Source of the DNA: Aricia agestis
Taxonomy: Eukaryota; Arthropoda; Insecta; Lepidoptera; Lycaenidae
NCBI RefSeq assembly: GCF_905147365.1
Contig: NC_056413.1
Span: 18,381,501-18,445,500, forward strand
Direction: 5' to 3'
Length of the DNA stretch: 64,000 bases
Position 1 is the first letter of the stretch; each line of letters starts with the position of its first letter. Position numbers and translations under genes: made by a program. This document shows, in pieces, positions 32,092 to 44,794 of the stretch. The notes beneath the pieces were generated by a model. It saw only the letters and a list, made by a program, of their open reading frames with translations. It was not told the DNA's origin and ran no database searches.

Positions 32092-32406
32092 CACCAAAAA
32101 TATTTCTTGTAAAATTTGCCGAGATGACCACATATTAAGGTTTACCCTGTGAAAAAGATAAGAGATCTCATGTAGAGCCAAGCTTCTGAACGGCCTAACT
32201 CTACTGACCCTAAGTTTAACTAATTCTACATATCAGTAAATATGTATGGCTCGGCTGTTTCGTTACTAACTTCAGATCAGAAACTAAATATTCGCATCAC
32301 CTCCGCGTCGGTAACATGAGATCTCATATCTTTTTCACAGGTGCAGGGTAAACCTTAATATGTGGTCATCTCGGCAACATTCTACAAGAAATGTTTTTGG
32401 TGGGGT
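32092..32406. mobile_element. Inverted-repeat element (about 80-bp arms)
   Basis: Left arm cccaccaaaaatatttcttg, then gccgagatgaccacatatta and aggtttaccctg; the right arm is the complement with a 6-bp difference. The centre (about 32175-32320) is unique sequence. No target duplication was settled. Confidence 0.78.
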
Positions 32407-32409
32407 GGG

Positions 32410-34200
32410 TCCTTATAAGGCCTCTCGGGGCGAACAAAATGAGCATGCTTCAAACCATTAATATTGGTAAATGAAGCAACGGTTCGTGTCAAAGGAAAAA
32501 GATGAGCGCTCGAATGGGTGACAAAACTATGTCCTAATAGCCCGTGACTTTGAATAAAGTTTCTCTTAATATATTGCCTTGAACGGTCTACACACAATGC
32601 ATCCTATTAAAAATTGCTACCAAGCCTACGTGCCGTTGAAAGGAATACTTTGCATAGGCGTCTGCCACCAACACAGTTCAGAGATTTGCGACTGTAGCGT
32701 ATTTCTTTGGTGATATTATATTAATTTCTAAAATAACAACCGTTAAAGTTTTGATGTGCACAATTTACACGAGCCAATAATCTCTACTGGCAAAACCATT
32801 GATATATTTCTAGGGGCATACATTATCGGATAAAAAATCAATTAAAAAACCTAGATACGGTACTCAGTATTGATTTTGTCAATTTGTGATGAACTGATAA
32901 GTAGCGAAAGCTCCTCACAAATATTTCGACTGGAACGCCCAAATGGTATCACGAGATCAGTAATTGGCATTTGCCGCATTAATTTGGATCGGAATTACAC
33001 TAATTGGAGTGGAAGTACCTCGGGGCGTTTCGGCCATGTATTTGAACCTCCCGAAATGCGCCCATAAAATAATGCGCATCGACGTTTGAAAAGAGTGCTA
33101 TTGCAGGACCTTATAAAGTGATGAATCCGCAAATGTTGAGAGTACTTAGCAGAGTTTCTGATAAATTAATGCGATGATGATCAGACATCCGTTTTGATGT
33201 ATATATTTTTTCCGAAGACGTGCATTGTATGGCCAGGCATTGTGCTCTCATTGTAGAGATACTGTCTAATTTCGGCTATATTGGGCAGAGATATATTACC
33301 GTACGCGGCGGTCGGCGGTCGCGGGCAGCTCGGAACTAGTTCTGTCGCGGTTTCGGCTGACGGCTGACCCTAATCGTTGCCCTCGATTGCGCTAACTGCC
33401 TCGGCCACTGCGTCTTGCAACAGGTAACGCTACAGTAACACAAAGTAATACTTGCAGGGCGGTGCGTTTGTGCCCGAAATGGTAGCAGGAAGTAACAGTA
33501 GTTCGATGACATGTGAATTGTGTGCATTTCAACTTATATACTGCCGTGTGCATTTATAAGGTTGTACAAACAATATACCTACTTTGTGAGTATAGACGAA
33601 ACTCTATTTTTTCAGCCTCTAAAGTAAGTTCATTGGAAACTTTTCGATGTCGTTTTATTCAAATCCTATGCGTATCTATTAGGTAGGTAGGATATTACCA
33701 GCGCAACGACTCGAAGTCTAGACTCAGCTCGAATCGACTGGGTCAACGACCTTGTCCCCCAACGCTAAATCCCAACTCAAATTATAGCACCCGGCTGATC
33801 TCGACAAAGGGTTCCTGAATAACTTTCGACGAATAAAATATTTGCATATTAATGTTTGGTAGTCACACCTTCGTTTTAGTCGTATTTATAAACTGGAAGT
33901 CGTATTTATTTTGAGCGGTCTTAATTTTATTTTGCAGTACGTCAAGGTCACAAGTTCTAGAAATTGTAAAGATTAAGAAGTTTAAGAACCGGTTGGAAAA
34001 AGTGTCGTTCCATACTGCATACATCGACTCTGCGAGCTCTGAGTGTGACCCAATTTGTAAAGAGGTTTTCTAATATTACGTATGATACTATTGGAGCACT
34101 CCCGCCTTGGGAAGATTCTCGTTTTATAAGATTTACCTCGTCGCCTTTTGATTCGTGTGGGTGGCAATTGGCATATTTCTAGCCATTCGGAATTGTGAAT
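32410..34200. other. Non-coding stretch with a GC-rich segment
   Basis: Mostly unremarkable AT-rich DNA. At 33300-33425 it turns GC-rich (gcggcggtcggcggtcgcgg) and ends at a consensus 5' splice site (caacag|gtaacg at 33424). This could be an untranslated first exon or promoter, possibly of EEIG1 downstream, but nothing proves transcription. Confidence 0.25.
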
Positions 34201-34262
34201 CTTCCAGAACATAACAGACACGCGTCAATGAAAGTTGTTTCAAAACGCTTTTGACGCGATAA

Positions 34263-34340
34263 TTTTGAAGTGGGTGTTTATAGCCCGTCACAAGTGGCTC
34301 GATAGCGATAAGGCGATACCACTCGACCTTCGCCGTGCAG
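34263..34340 (-). repeat. Repeat with tggtatcg motif, minus copy
   Basis: On the minus strand aaggtcgagtggtatcgcct, then tatcgctatcgagccacttg and gacgggctataaacaccc. It shares the (a/g)tggtatcg(c/t)ct start with 15783-15840. Possibly a SINE-type head; function unproven. Confidence 0.35.
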
Positions 34341-34344
34341 TATG

Positions 34345-35588
34345 ACGGGCGACGGCTTACCGGCGGCCGCGCCGGTGCACGGTGCATTGCGTCGGTCCGA
34401 TTGCAGTACACCACATGATTATTCCCCGTCATTTCAATGTCTGGTCTAATGTACTGATCAGATTAAAGGATTTGAAAACGTCACATAATGGTTTTTCGGA
34501 CGATTTCGCCATCGAAAGCAATGTTCTACATGAGATTCTTACAGCTCTTGCTAAACAGTTCTGTACTGTAATACAGTTTTTAGAACGTAAATCTACCGCT
34601 GTCGGCTGCAATCATGATAACATGTAACAACAGATAAGCCTTGGATATAACATTCTTACATATTTATTATTTAATTTAGTTTTTATCGTTTAGTCTTACT
34701 TTTACGGTTTTTACTTGGTTTCTTTATTTCTACCCAGATTGAGTTTCAGTTTTAAACGCTATTGTCATTAATTTCAATGCCGTTTCCTCGGTTGGTGGAA
34801 TTTTTGAAATACTGATCTATATAATATATTGTATGTATTATACATAATAGCGCTATTGGACAGAAGATTCCTTTCATTATAAAACCAGTGCAGGGCTAGG
34901 CTAGTTCACGCCTCGAAGGCCGGCGGACGGTGGCGATATGAGCGTTATTTATAACTATGTATTAACATCCAGTTCGAACCTGCGCCGCAGCCTCGGGCGT
35001 CCGAGCGAGGCTACAGGATCATCTCGAATGTAGAGCTCCTTGCATTTTGTATTTTTCTGCTTGCAGGGATAGCAGGCATTTTATTGATTAACTTGTCGCT
35101 ATGGTTGCATCGCATGCTAATATTACGTATGCAATTTATAATTTTTTCTAATGCTCTGTTTCTTTGAGTTTTAGTTCATAATTGATTAGTACTATATCTA
35201 GACTCTGTAAGTCGAGTCAAGCTAAATCTACAGTGTAGTTCTACCCCGATGCATCATGTTTTTGTTACCACTTATCGTCAACAGTGATTGTCAGGTGGTT
35301 TCCGCGCAGAATCTCGTAAACTATCGGTTCTCACGTCTCGCCTATACTATTCCGGTTGTGGTCTGTGCCATTTCATTCATAATTCATAATTCTTTATTCA
35401 TTGAAATTTCTACGCTGCTACCGAGAATTATGTACTAAATTTAGATTTTGCTATTGTGCTATGTTTAGGGATAAAAGTTTCTAATAAGTACACTCGAGTA
35501 TAATATATTGTATTGTACATTAATCTATGCTCTATCTTATCAAACTTCCTAGTAAATTGTTTAATGATTAATCTTTGGGCTATGCTAT
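34345..35588. other. No supported feature
   Basis: Short open frames at 34382-34627 (plus) and 34429-34611 (minus) overlap each other and have no domain. A GC-rich patch lies at 34910-35030 (gaaggccggcggacggtggc). Nothing else recognised. Confidence 0.3.
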
Positions 35589-35589
35589 C

Positions 35590-35616
35590 CATACTAATAT
35601 TATAAATGCGAAAATG

Positions 35617-35647
<31 letters not shown>

Positions 35648-35800
35648 TACCTCTTCACGCCCAAACCGCTCAACCGATTTTGCTTAAATTTGGCATGGAG
35701 ATACCTTGAGTCCCAGGAAAGGATATAGGATACTTTTTGTTCCGGAAAAATGTACGGTTCCCGCGCGATAAACGAGTTTTGGCGCAACGGAGTTGCGCCA
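35590..35800 (+). repeat. Lepidopteran 'attataaatgcgaaagt' repeat, copy 3
   Basis: The cleanest copy in the window: catactaatattataaatgc, a (GTCT)n run at 35619-35645, cacgcccaaaccgctcaacc, atttggcatggagatacctt, ccggaaaaatgtacggttcc and gcgataaacgagttttggcg. Confidence 0.82.
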
Positions 35801-36834
35801 AGAATATTAAATTTAAAGTTTGAACGAAAAACTGGTGTATTTAAAAGTACTCTGATGATATTACTCGCAATCACCTCGGGCAACACTTCATAGGAGTATA
35901 CATCACCAGCGCAGTAGTTCCGTGGCAGTTAATGAGCGTATTTAATTTGATTTAGCTTCGAACAATCGCTATATTACTGTAACTCGATGTTTCCTCGACT
36001 GTTTTGCTTGAAAATAACGCTCCGACTGCTTTCACTAAACGATTTATTCTTTCGATCTGATCAGCGACTTTTCGAACATCTTTTTACACCAGTTTGTTTG
36101 ACTACCGTGCAGCACCATTTTTTTGGAGTCACAATAGATCATCCGCAAGGGTCGCAGTGACGTCAGGGCTACAACGACTTGCCTTCGGAGGGTAAAAAAT
36201 CACCAAATGCTATAGACTTAAGCTGGCGCCAAGTTGTAAATTATAACAAACTGAATAGGCGAACACGTGCACCTAACGGATATTCTCATGGATCCTGTTA
36301 ACAGTCGAAATCGCTGTTTATGTTTTTGTGAGGATAATTTATGCGATGAGTTAATTATTTCGGTTGTATTTGGCGTGCCAGGATCTGATGCTGACGGTGA
36401 AACCCAATGTAAACAAAACGTGTTGCAATATACCACTCCAACTTGCAGGAATCCAGTTTATTCTATCCATGAGCTTGTTAACACTTTACGCTCCATTCGG
36501 GAAAAGTAAAAACCAGGGTTTTATCGGAAAAGACTCAGTCATCTACACTAGCTTTTCCTTTGTTAGATTGACTTATACAACCAATATGATCTTATATATA
36601 TAAAAGAAAGTCGTGTTAGTTACACCACTTATAACTCAAGAACGGCAGAACATATTTGGCTGAAAATTGGTAGGGAGGTAGCTTAGAGCCAGGAGACGGA
36701 CATAGGATACTTTTTATCCCGTTCGACAGCGTTCCTGTGTGACTTGACATGAAACGTCAGTCACTATAAAACGTGGTATAACAAAAAAGAATCAGACTTG
36801 GAATAACAAAACGAAAATGACAGCTATGTAATTG

Positions 36835-36878
36835 CATAGACATAATATATACCTACGACAGTATATATTATGTCTATG
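36835..36878. mobile_element. 44-bp miniature P-like element
   Basis: Left half CATAGACATAATATATACCT, right half the complement of CATAGACATAATATATACTG, joined by acgac. The perfect 8-bp duplication TGTAATTG lies at 36827-36834 and 36879-36886. Ends match those of 56702-58926 exactly. Confidence 0.85.
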
Positions 36879-37015
36879 TGTAATTGACGTAAAATGACAG
36901 CTATGTAATGACGTATGGATGACAATTTGATATTTGTAAGAAATCAATATTAAAACTATTTCTATTAAATAAATAATTAACAAGTGGATTGAAGTGAAGT
37001 GAAGTTTAATTAATA

Positions 37016-37231
37016 ATGCCGCGACCAAGACGATCGAATCTTTCCCGACAAAGCCGTAATGCAAGAAGAATACAAAATACTGCAAATGAAAGGACTGAAG
37101 AAGAACAAGAAATTGCACGTGAACAGCGCCGCAATAGTATGGCTCGACTTCGTGCTTCTCAATCACGAGAGCAAAGTGAAGCAGCCCGTGAAACAGCTCG
37201 GTTGGCAATGCAGAATCGTCGTTTCTGGTAG
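37016..37231 (+). pseudogene. Helitron ORF N-terminus (truncated)
   Basis: MPRPRRSNLSRQSRNARRIQ, then EEEQEIAREQRRNSMARLRA and REQSEAARETARLAMQNRR. This reiterated Arg/Glu/Gln-rich coiled-coil start is typical of insect Helitron proteins, which continue into Rep nuclease and helicase domains. Here the frame stops at 37231 and no HUH or helicase motif follows, so it is a remnant. Confidence 0.7.
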
Positions 37232-37294
37232 CTACTATAATATATATTATAGTACGGTATATTAATATATATTATAGCTAAGTATGTGACGGGC

Positions 37295-37375
37295 TTAAGC
37301 CAAACTAATATTATTATAATTGCAAAAGTATGTTTGTCTGTTCCATCTTTACGTTTGAGCTACTTAACAGAGTTT
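37295..37375 (+). repeat. Decayed 'attataaatgcgaaagt' repeat
   Basis: actaatattattataattgc, aaaagtatgtttgtctgtt and ctttacgtttgagc preserve only the first 70 bp of the family. Confidence 0.5.
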
Positions 37376-37599
37376 TTGTTGATAAAATTTTATATTAAGA
37401 TCACAGCTACTATATTAATTATACTAATCGTTATAAAAATAAATAAATAATTATTATTAAGTATCATTAACTTAACGATAACGATATCTAAACATTACCT
37501 ACCTGTTCCTAAAAATCTTATTGATTGAATATTCTGTCCAGAAAAAGTAAAACAATATAAAACCTATCATCTGGTACATGTAGGAATATACAATATACA

Positions 37600-37917
37600 T
37601 CTTATATATAAAATTCTCGTGTCACAATGTTAGGGCGCGTACTCCTCTGAAACGGCTTTACTGATTTTAACCAAATTTTATATGCATATTCAGTGGGTCT
37701 GAGAATTGGCTAATGGGTACTTTTTATATTGATAAGTGAATTTGTTGAATAAATAATAGTAAATTATTACAACTCGAAACTGACAGCGACCATTGTTTGT
37801 GCGACGGGATAGCGATGGACGTTGCTATGGTGACATACTTATTTACTTAGTCACTTCAATAAAATAATACGGGCGAAATACTTTATACGGCAAAGAAACG
37901 TTTGCCGGGACAGCTAG
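37600..37917 (+). mobile_element. Non-autonomous Helitron with both ends
   Basis: Starts TC after A (37599) with cttatatataaaattctcgt and gtcacaatgttagggcgcgt. It ends ctag (37914-37917) before T. A 3' hairpin, cggcaaa-gaaacg-tttgccg (37888-37907), sits just before the CTAG. TC start, hairpin plus CTAG end and A|T insertion are the Helitron hallmarks. 318 bp, non-coding. Confidence 0.85.
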
Positions 37918-37919
37918 TT

Positions 37920-40510
37920 ATATCATAAAAGTCTAGTTTCTAGATGTCATATTATACAATAAATGGTCTGTTCTACTCAATTTCAAACGCTATTACTCCG
38001 ACGTGAATTGTGATCCAATATCAGATTATCAAATTCCATGCGACGCTATCTCCCACATCGAATATGTTCCAATACGATACTAGATCGATCCCTCTATCTA
38101 GACTCTAGAGCCAATATCGTCGACAACCTGCGTACCAAATTACTCCTTTATTGAGTTCGACCACAATTACCAAGAGACATGAAGATGTGTCCTATTTTAA
38201 TAAATACTAGAAAAATTTTTGCTGCTTTTTGGAATTTTGATCTGGTCTTTGTACCAGGGCTTAATTGAAACACAAAGATTCTTTGATCAGTTTTGTGATA
38301 CAGCGTTATTTTTTGCCAAAGCTACTTTACGCTATATTTGTTTTATCTAAATATGTATTCATTAAAGGGTATGTAACTCTGCGCTCAATTTTAAATGTAA
38401 TATTTTAAAATATTATATATGTGATATTTGACAGAATTTATCCTGCCTGGCTGTGAGAACATACCAGATCATTTTCCGTTTTCCGCGACTTTCCCCCTGC
38501 GGTCAGCCGTCTGGTGATCAGTATGTGACTTTCGTCGCTCCGATTGCATTACCGTTTCCGTTCTATTAATAGCTGGGAACTAATTCCCATTAATCAAGAG
38601 TAATTGATTACGCTGTAGCATTACCTTTGGAAACTTTATGTTTTACTTCGTGTCCTTTAATACTACCTTGTACAGTCCAGTGTTCTGTTATGATTTTTAA
38701 ACTATAATGAATAGGTATAATATGCATTATAGTTTTCTTTTTTTTTACAATTTATGTTACTTCTCTCGTTTTGCCCACGGCCGCGGCAGCTGTACTCATT
38801 AGGGATGGCCCGTATCGTCGTTACTCCACAACAAACACGTTTTTCTATTAACCTCTTTGTTCCATATAATAACTGCTGTGATGTCACAACTCACATGTCA
38901 TCAATTATAAACCACTGCTGTACATGTGGTCGCGCGGTGACGCTGGAGCCTCACTGTTTTTATTGATGCCGTGTTCTGTTTCAGATGATCTCATTTTTTA
39001 TTTAGTTTGAATTTCAGTGCTGGCCTAGATTTATTAGAGCCTCGGTCCGCGCTTCTAAAATTTTAATAATTTTATTTTAATCTCGTAAAATGGTGAATAC
39101 TTAATCTAAAATGTCAAGCATTCTTTGTAATCCCAAATTATCATGGTGATAGTTATACGGTGAATTTCTATCTTTAACTGATAGACTCCTTATATAATAT
39201 TATCTATTCATCTAATATTCTCATTTAATTATTTCCTTGTTTACGCTTTGTATGACCAGAAAACCACCGTAGAAGCAAGTTTCGTTTATAAAGACATATT
39301 TCTTTTATATTGGTCATACTTGATTAAATTAAGAAATGAATTGTCTGCGGTAGTAGTGGGCTTCACAGATAGAGCCGGAAACTAGTTCGGGAAGTTATTA
39401 TTTTTAAATTGCTCCATATAAATTGTAAAGTTAAACAACTTGTATTTCCGCCAACGTTTCACGTGATTCTATTTCTAGAATTTATTGTGTGTGTCCTACT
39501 TTTGTAGGGATAATGTTGCGTTACCTCATACTTGTAATTACATGGGTAGTGGAGGAGTTATGCGTTTCTTCCGCTGTGCTCGATGCAGGAATTCGTGCTG
39601 CATGTTTCACTGTTGCTTTTGTTGTAAAAATAGTGGTCTAAATATAAAATACGGAAACATGCTTGCAAAGTAGCATTTTGGCGTGATCTGATGATGCGTA
39701 TCGATATAAACTGGTGATGTCGACGCCAGCTGACGATACAAATCAATAGTGCAACTATAGCATGAAGCCGCATCATTGTTGCATTAAAGTTGATTTCAAA
39801 ACTATATAAAAAGGTAAAGAATCATTAAATAAAATAAAAAAAAACGAACGAAACGAATATAATGAACGGTCTGTCTCATTTACCGCCATACACGCCAGAT
39901 GCTCACGATAATGTTCCCCGGTGACCTCAATCGGCGGTATCGCTGATCACAGCTCTGCGGCACGATCTCCACGTGCAATAGGTGTTCTAATGGGTCGTCT
40001 AATCGTCAATATCTCGGCTGGTCGTTTCCGAGAACACTCGATCGCGTTTGCGTCACACTGCATCGTCCATTTCCGTAGTGTTGCGTGTCCCACATTTTTA
40101 CGGCTTTCGAACTTTTGAAATCAATCGGGTTTTAGGCAACATGGGAGTTACAGAAGTATTCTATGCCCCACGATTGCTACACGATTTCAATTAATTTTAA
40201 GACGAAGAAGCACACGTGTGCATAAGCTCCTAAGTACCAGCACACCCTTATTACGGTTAATTATTGTGCCGTCTACAATCTACATAATAATATTATTTGG
40301 AAGGCTTAACTTCTTGGATATTTAATGATTTAAAACCAATTCTGAAAGTTAATTGGCAATTTGCTAAACGGCGTGGCTCGGTAAGTCGGTACCTTATTTG
40401 ATTTTAATTTATTAACCTTTAAATGTCAACTCTGTGCTGTCGTTTTAGCAATTATAGCGATCAATTGAGATCTTAGAAACTATCGTTTCGACGTCAGAGT
40501 GTAGCGGCTA
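37920..40510. other. No supported feature except a small hairpin
   Basis: A 35-bp hairpin (aaactataatg...cattatagttt, 38699-38735) is present. Short open frames here (38754-38966, 39485-39673, 39921-40118) carry no recognised domain. Probable intergenic or intronic DNA. Confidence 0.35.
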
Positions 40511-40552
40511 GCGGCTGAAACGAGTTTCACAATCTAGTGCAAATGATAAGAG
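40480..40552 (+). other. Candidate untranslated exon with strong 5' splice site
   Basis: tagcggctagcggctgaaac leads to ataagag|gtaagtat, a near-consensus 5' splice site (intron from 40553). It could be an upstream non-coding exon of EEIG1, 7.6 kb away on the same strand. This is inference from one splice motif only. Confidence 0.2.
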
Positions 40553-40711
40553 GTAAGTATACGGATGTTTATCTACACTTTTCGTCATTGATACATTCTA
40601 TGTCATGAGGCAGCAAAAATTAGATAAGCGCTATTTGTATTATTTTGTGTAAACTGATTACATTGCTTTCACAGACACACACATACAAGATTATATATTC
40701 ATAGTGTAGAG

Positions 40712-40943
40712 CAGAGGTTCCCAAACTTATTTTATCTACAGCCTGTTTTTAACAGCTGTTTTTAAGAACAAATTATATTTTAGCGCCCCCCCTTGTTTCA
40801 ATTTAAAATGCATCCTGATGAAACAAATCACCCCCCAAGCCTCTACACAACGCCCCCATCTTTTTTTCTGGGTCCCACACTGCTCCCCCTTCAGACCTTC
40901 AGTGCCCACAAGGGGGCGTTATCGCCCACTTTGGGAAAGGTTG
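40712..40943. mobile_element. hAT-type MITE, 8-bp duplication GTGTAGAG
   Basis: Left end CAGAGGTTCCCAAACTTATT, right end the complement of CAACCTTTCCCAAAGTGGGC; GTGTAGAG at 40704-40711 and 40944-40951. The interior is rich in gcccccc/gggggc blocks near both ends. 232 bp. Confidence 0.88.
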
Positions 40944-40959
40944 GTGTAGAGAGTAGAGA

Positions 40960-43900
40960 CGTTAAAAAATTCAGTTGCCTACATTCATTCGTGACAAATC
41001 GGTAACGTCGCTACTAGTTAATAAATAAGTGACCATAAAGTTTTATGTGTTCGTGGGACACGATCCGAATCTTAACTCCGGGGACTTCCCCTTATCAGTG
41101 GATTTAATGCTGTAATTTGAAATGATACTCATCTTATCGCCATGAAACACGATCTACATATTATTGGCTATGTTGATGCTATATTTAGTTATGATGAGGT
41201 TATTTTATGTTACAACTGATATGAGTGTGCTAACGATAAACTTCTATATTTTTTATTTTGCAATTATCCGTAACTTATGGAACGAATTCGCAAGTCTTAA
41301 AGTTAGGGACTACTTAAAGCATTACAAGTCAACCCATTTTCCTTTAACCCAGCGGTTGCTGCAGTTATTTTGGATTCCGTAATACTAAGCTGTATGCACC
41401 GGGCTTGCCAACTTAAACCCCCGATGAACTTCTCTACGCTTTTGAAAGGGCCACAGGTATTACGGTCAGACCCTGTATCTCTTCTTGTAAGATTAAAAAT
41501 GGGACTCGAATGCCTCTCATAAGAATTAAGACAAATCATACCAGGAGGAACTATCAAAGCGTAGAATCTACTCAAGGCAGTTGCACAGGAGTTGAAACGT
41601 GTCGACCTCTGATTGGTCGATCTTCCGTCAGTCGAGCACGTCTTGGATTGCGTCACAGAGTCAATAAAGCTCAGGTGTTACATACTGCGTTGATAACGGA
41701 ACGCATGATGATAGCTCTATCTATTGTTTTGTGTGTTTTGCTCAATTAATGTTTTCGCCAGATAAGGTAACATTGAAACGCAGAAGTGAATGCAGAGACT
41801 TAAGTGTAATATTGCTGTAATACTTGTATTTATATTCAATTATTGAGGTACTTACCTATAAACCTAAATTGAATGGTACCCGAAACTACTACGATTGGTA
41901 TTCTAGACGTCCCCAGGTCGTGGTATTGATTTTTGTCAAAAATATTTTACTTTTCAGATGAAGAAGTTTTTCTTTAATTGCCTGTAATTGTTTAGCGACG
42001 TGGCCGTGTGGTAATGTGGGGAAGAGAACGTTTAAGTTGTTATTAGCAAAACTATTAACACCGATCCTATTATATAATATCATAGTAGCGTATTAATTAA
42101 TTTTAATTTGAAATGCCCGCCAGCTAATTGTTAGAAAAGTGATGAGTTTAATTTGCACCGTATTACATAAGGCTGTGATTCAACTGCACATATTGCGATG
42201 AAAGTCGTGTTGTATCATATTATATCATCTGCTTTAACCTTATTAGTATTGCCAATGGTAGCTTTGACTCTGTAAAAGCATGATTTTGGGTACGAATTTA
42301 TGCGAGATCTTGGGAAAAGTAATAGGTCTCATAGCCGCAAAATTGCACCATACCACTATTTAGTAATCTATGACTATACCTCGAACGTTGCGTTGATCGC
42401 TAGCCGTCTCGAGCGGGTAAGACTGTCTACGGTCCAAGCGACAATTGATATAAAAAAACTGGGAGGTTCCACGATCTTTTAGAATATCGATCTCCACAAA
42501 CTGGTGCAATCTCTGGCAACAATGCGCGTCTTACGTCACCGGCTGGCGAATATTGTGAATAATGTCTCCTATTTGTTCCGCAGCTATTGAAAGTGGTGAC
42601 ACATCACAACTTATTACACTGCGACACAAACTTATTTGAATATGGACAGTATCAGAATCGTCGGTATTGTCATTTTTTGTGGTTTCTCAAAAGATGTCTA
42701 TTTCTAAGTTAGTTTAAAAAAAATGCGGAATTTAAAACTTGACTTAGGAATTAGATGTTACAGAGGTAATTAATAGAATATACAGTATTCTGTTTTTATA
42801 TCGAAGTATGGGATAGGTTTGAAAAAAAAAACAACATTGAACGTTTGGAATCACGTTTATTATTATTGGTATTGATATAGCTCATATAATTTTATATTTG
42901 CTTGGGAAAGATAGAAATACTTCGTGCTGCTGATTCCAAGACAGTTTTAGCATCTCACTCGGACACCTTCGGGCTAGTATTTTTGACGTGGGACGTTGCC
43001 TGTAAAAATCGGAGCGCTATTAAGCGGTCTTTATTTTTTCGTTTAGATCGTCTCATTTCATCCAAAAAGTCTGGCGTACACTGTACATCGTTTGTACGTT
43101 CATTTGAATAAGTATCAGTCGATTCCCCTTCGCGTGTTATTATCTGTTGCCATGGCGCCAATGGCACGATAACGGCTGACTCACCCCGTATCCTACACAT
43201 TATTAACGTTTTATGCGAGGGTTCATATTTATTGACTGAAGAAATGATGTCAAGTCAAAAACTTTGGAAGCGAGCTGCGAAAGTTCTCGTTGGCAAAGTA
43301 AGATACATAGATGCGACTTTTCATTGATAAATGATAAGGAAGAGGAATACTCTCTATCAAATGTGGACTGTGGATGATTTTTAGTTTCAACGAGAAGTAC
43401 GCAACCAAAAACATAACCCTCCTGGCAGTCGGGTAAAAAAGTGCCAAGATTGTACAGTATATTACAATAAGAACGAGACTTTGTAATACGTGCAATAACA
43501 ATACACATGGAATTGTTTTGTACGCCATTTGCCTTCAGCGATCAAAAGATGGTTCTAAGTATAATAACTAATAAATAATAATCCAAATATTGACGCACAT
43601 CGGTCAGCAACTCAGCAATCAGCGTGTATTTAGGAATGTGAGCCGTGCGCGCATCTCGCTTTTTTGCACGAGGTGGAACGCGTAGGCTCGTTGGCGGCCC
43701 GCCAGCTTATAAGAAGCATGTCTAACGTTTGTTTTATATCGTAGTAAACTAAATAAATTTTTGAATGGATGGGAGTAACTGTAAACATGAAAGAGTTATT
43801 TGTAGAGACAAATATTTTGTACGGTTAAAGTTGACAGAACAATATTTTCTTGCTTTGGGATTTTAGATTTATTTCTACCGGCAAGTCTATTTGATTACAG

Positions 43901-44790
43901 TTTTATTAGCTCAAAAGTACTAACCTAAACTAATAAAAATATTTGCACAGTGAAAAGCTACACAATTCTCCATGTTGTTGTCCAGCACATTGGAAAATAT
44001 GTATTTATTCAGATAAAAGACCTTCAAAATGTATGAAAGTATGTAACCGTACATTGTGTAGTAAGAAGGTAATAAAAGCTGTTTCAACAGTAATGTTTGG
44101 CAAGCAGCACACCATACTAGTGGCATAGTCCACTCGGGATGCTGATGATAAGAGGTCGCGTGCGGCGCGATGGGGGGCACGCGAAGGCCGCTCTCGATGG
44201 ATAATCGGCACAATTATAACAGATTTTCCTGTGCGCGGGCCGCGGGCAGCACGGCACACGGTGGCCTGGACCTGGTGCACCCGAAACGCGTAATTACATC
44301 CGCCGCCGCAGCCGCGCAGCCTCGCCGCTGACCCCTTCAGTTAATTAGATTGTACCGCTTTATTTGCTGCCCCTGCATGAGTATGTATTGGTACTTGTAG
44401 TAGTGTTCATTAGTACTACTGCACTAACAAAGGAATTGTTGCTAAGTAAGAATTATTGATCAGCTTAATTGCAGGAGCACCACAATTTTCATTTTTCGTC
44501 ATTATAGAGAGCCGGTTTTTATCTCTCTTTATATTCACTACTTACTTCTTTTAATATTAAAATATGTTAAATAAGTATTCCTGTAATGAAATGTAAAGTC
44601 AAGCAATTTCGAAGATGTTCTTGTTATCCGCGAGTGGATGTTGGCTATTAGGTGTATGTACAATGTTTACCTGTACAAATCGCTTGCCGGTAACTCGCGG
44701 TTCCTGTTTTCATAATACTACTTTAATCACTACGTACCGTGTGGGCGGTGTGTAGCACCTACTTCGTCAACTTGCAGATCATCGTCATCA
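40960..44790. other. Non-coding stretch; two points of note
   Basis: At 43415-43440, aaacataaccctcctggcag and tcgggtaaaaa match 20414-20440, marking a dispersed repeat. At 44145-44350 the DNA turns GC-rich and ends with homeodomain-type TAATTA sites (gcgtaattacatcc, gttaattagattg). Open frames in the interval have no domain support. The remainder is unremarkable. Confidence 0.35.
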
Positions 44791-44794
44791 TCGT

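Larger units (their letters stand above)
36590..37260 (+). mobile_element. Helitron 5' part with start of Rep/helicase ORF
   Basis: It begins A|TC (36589|36590) with cttatatatataaaagaaag, then tataactcaagaacggcaga, ggctgaaaattggtagggag and gacggacataggatactttt, a 5' sequence I know from insect Helitrons. A coding start follows at 37016. A 44-bp P-like mini-element interrupts it at 36835-36878. The rest of the Helitron and its own 3' end are not seen, so it is truncated. Confidence 0.7.

Noticed and set aside
36792..37208. 138-codon frame on the minus strand
   Set aside because: It is the complement of the Helitron ORF start and of the P-like mini-element; composition is not protein-like.
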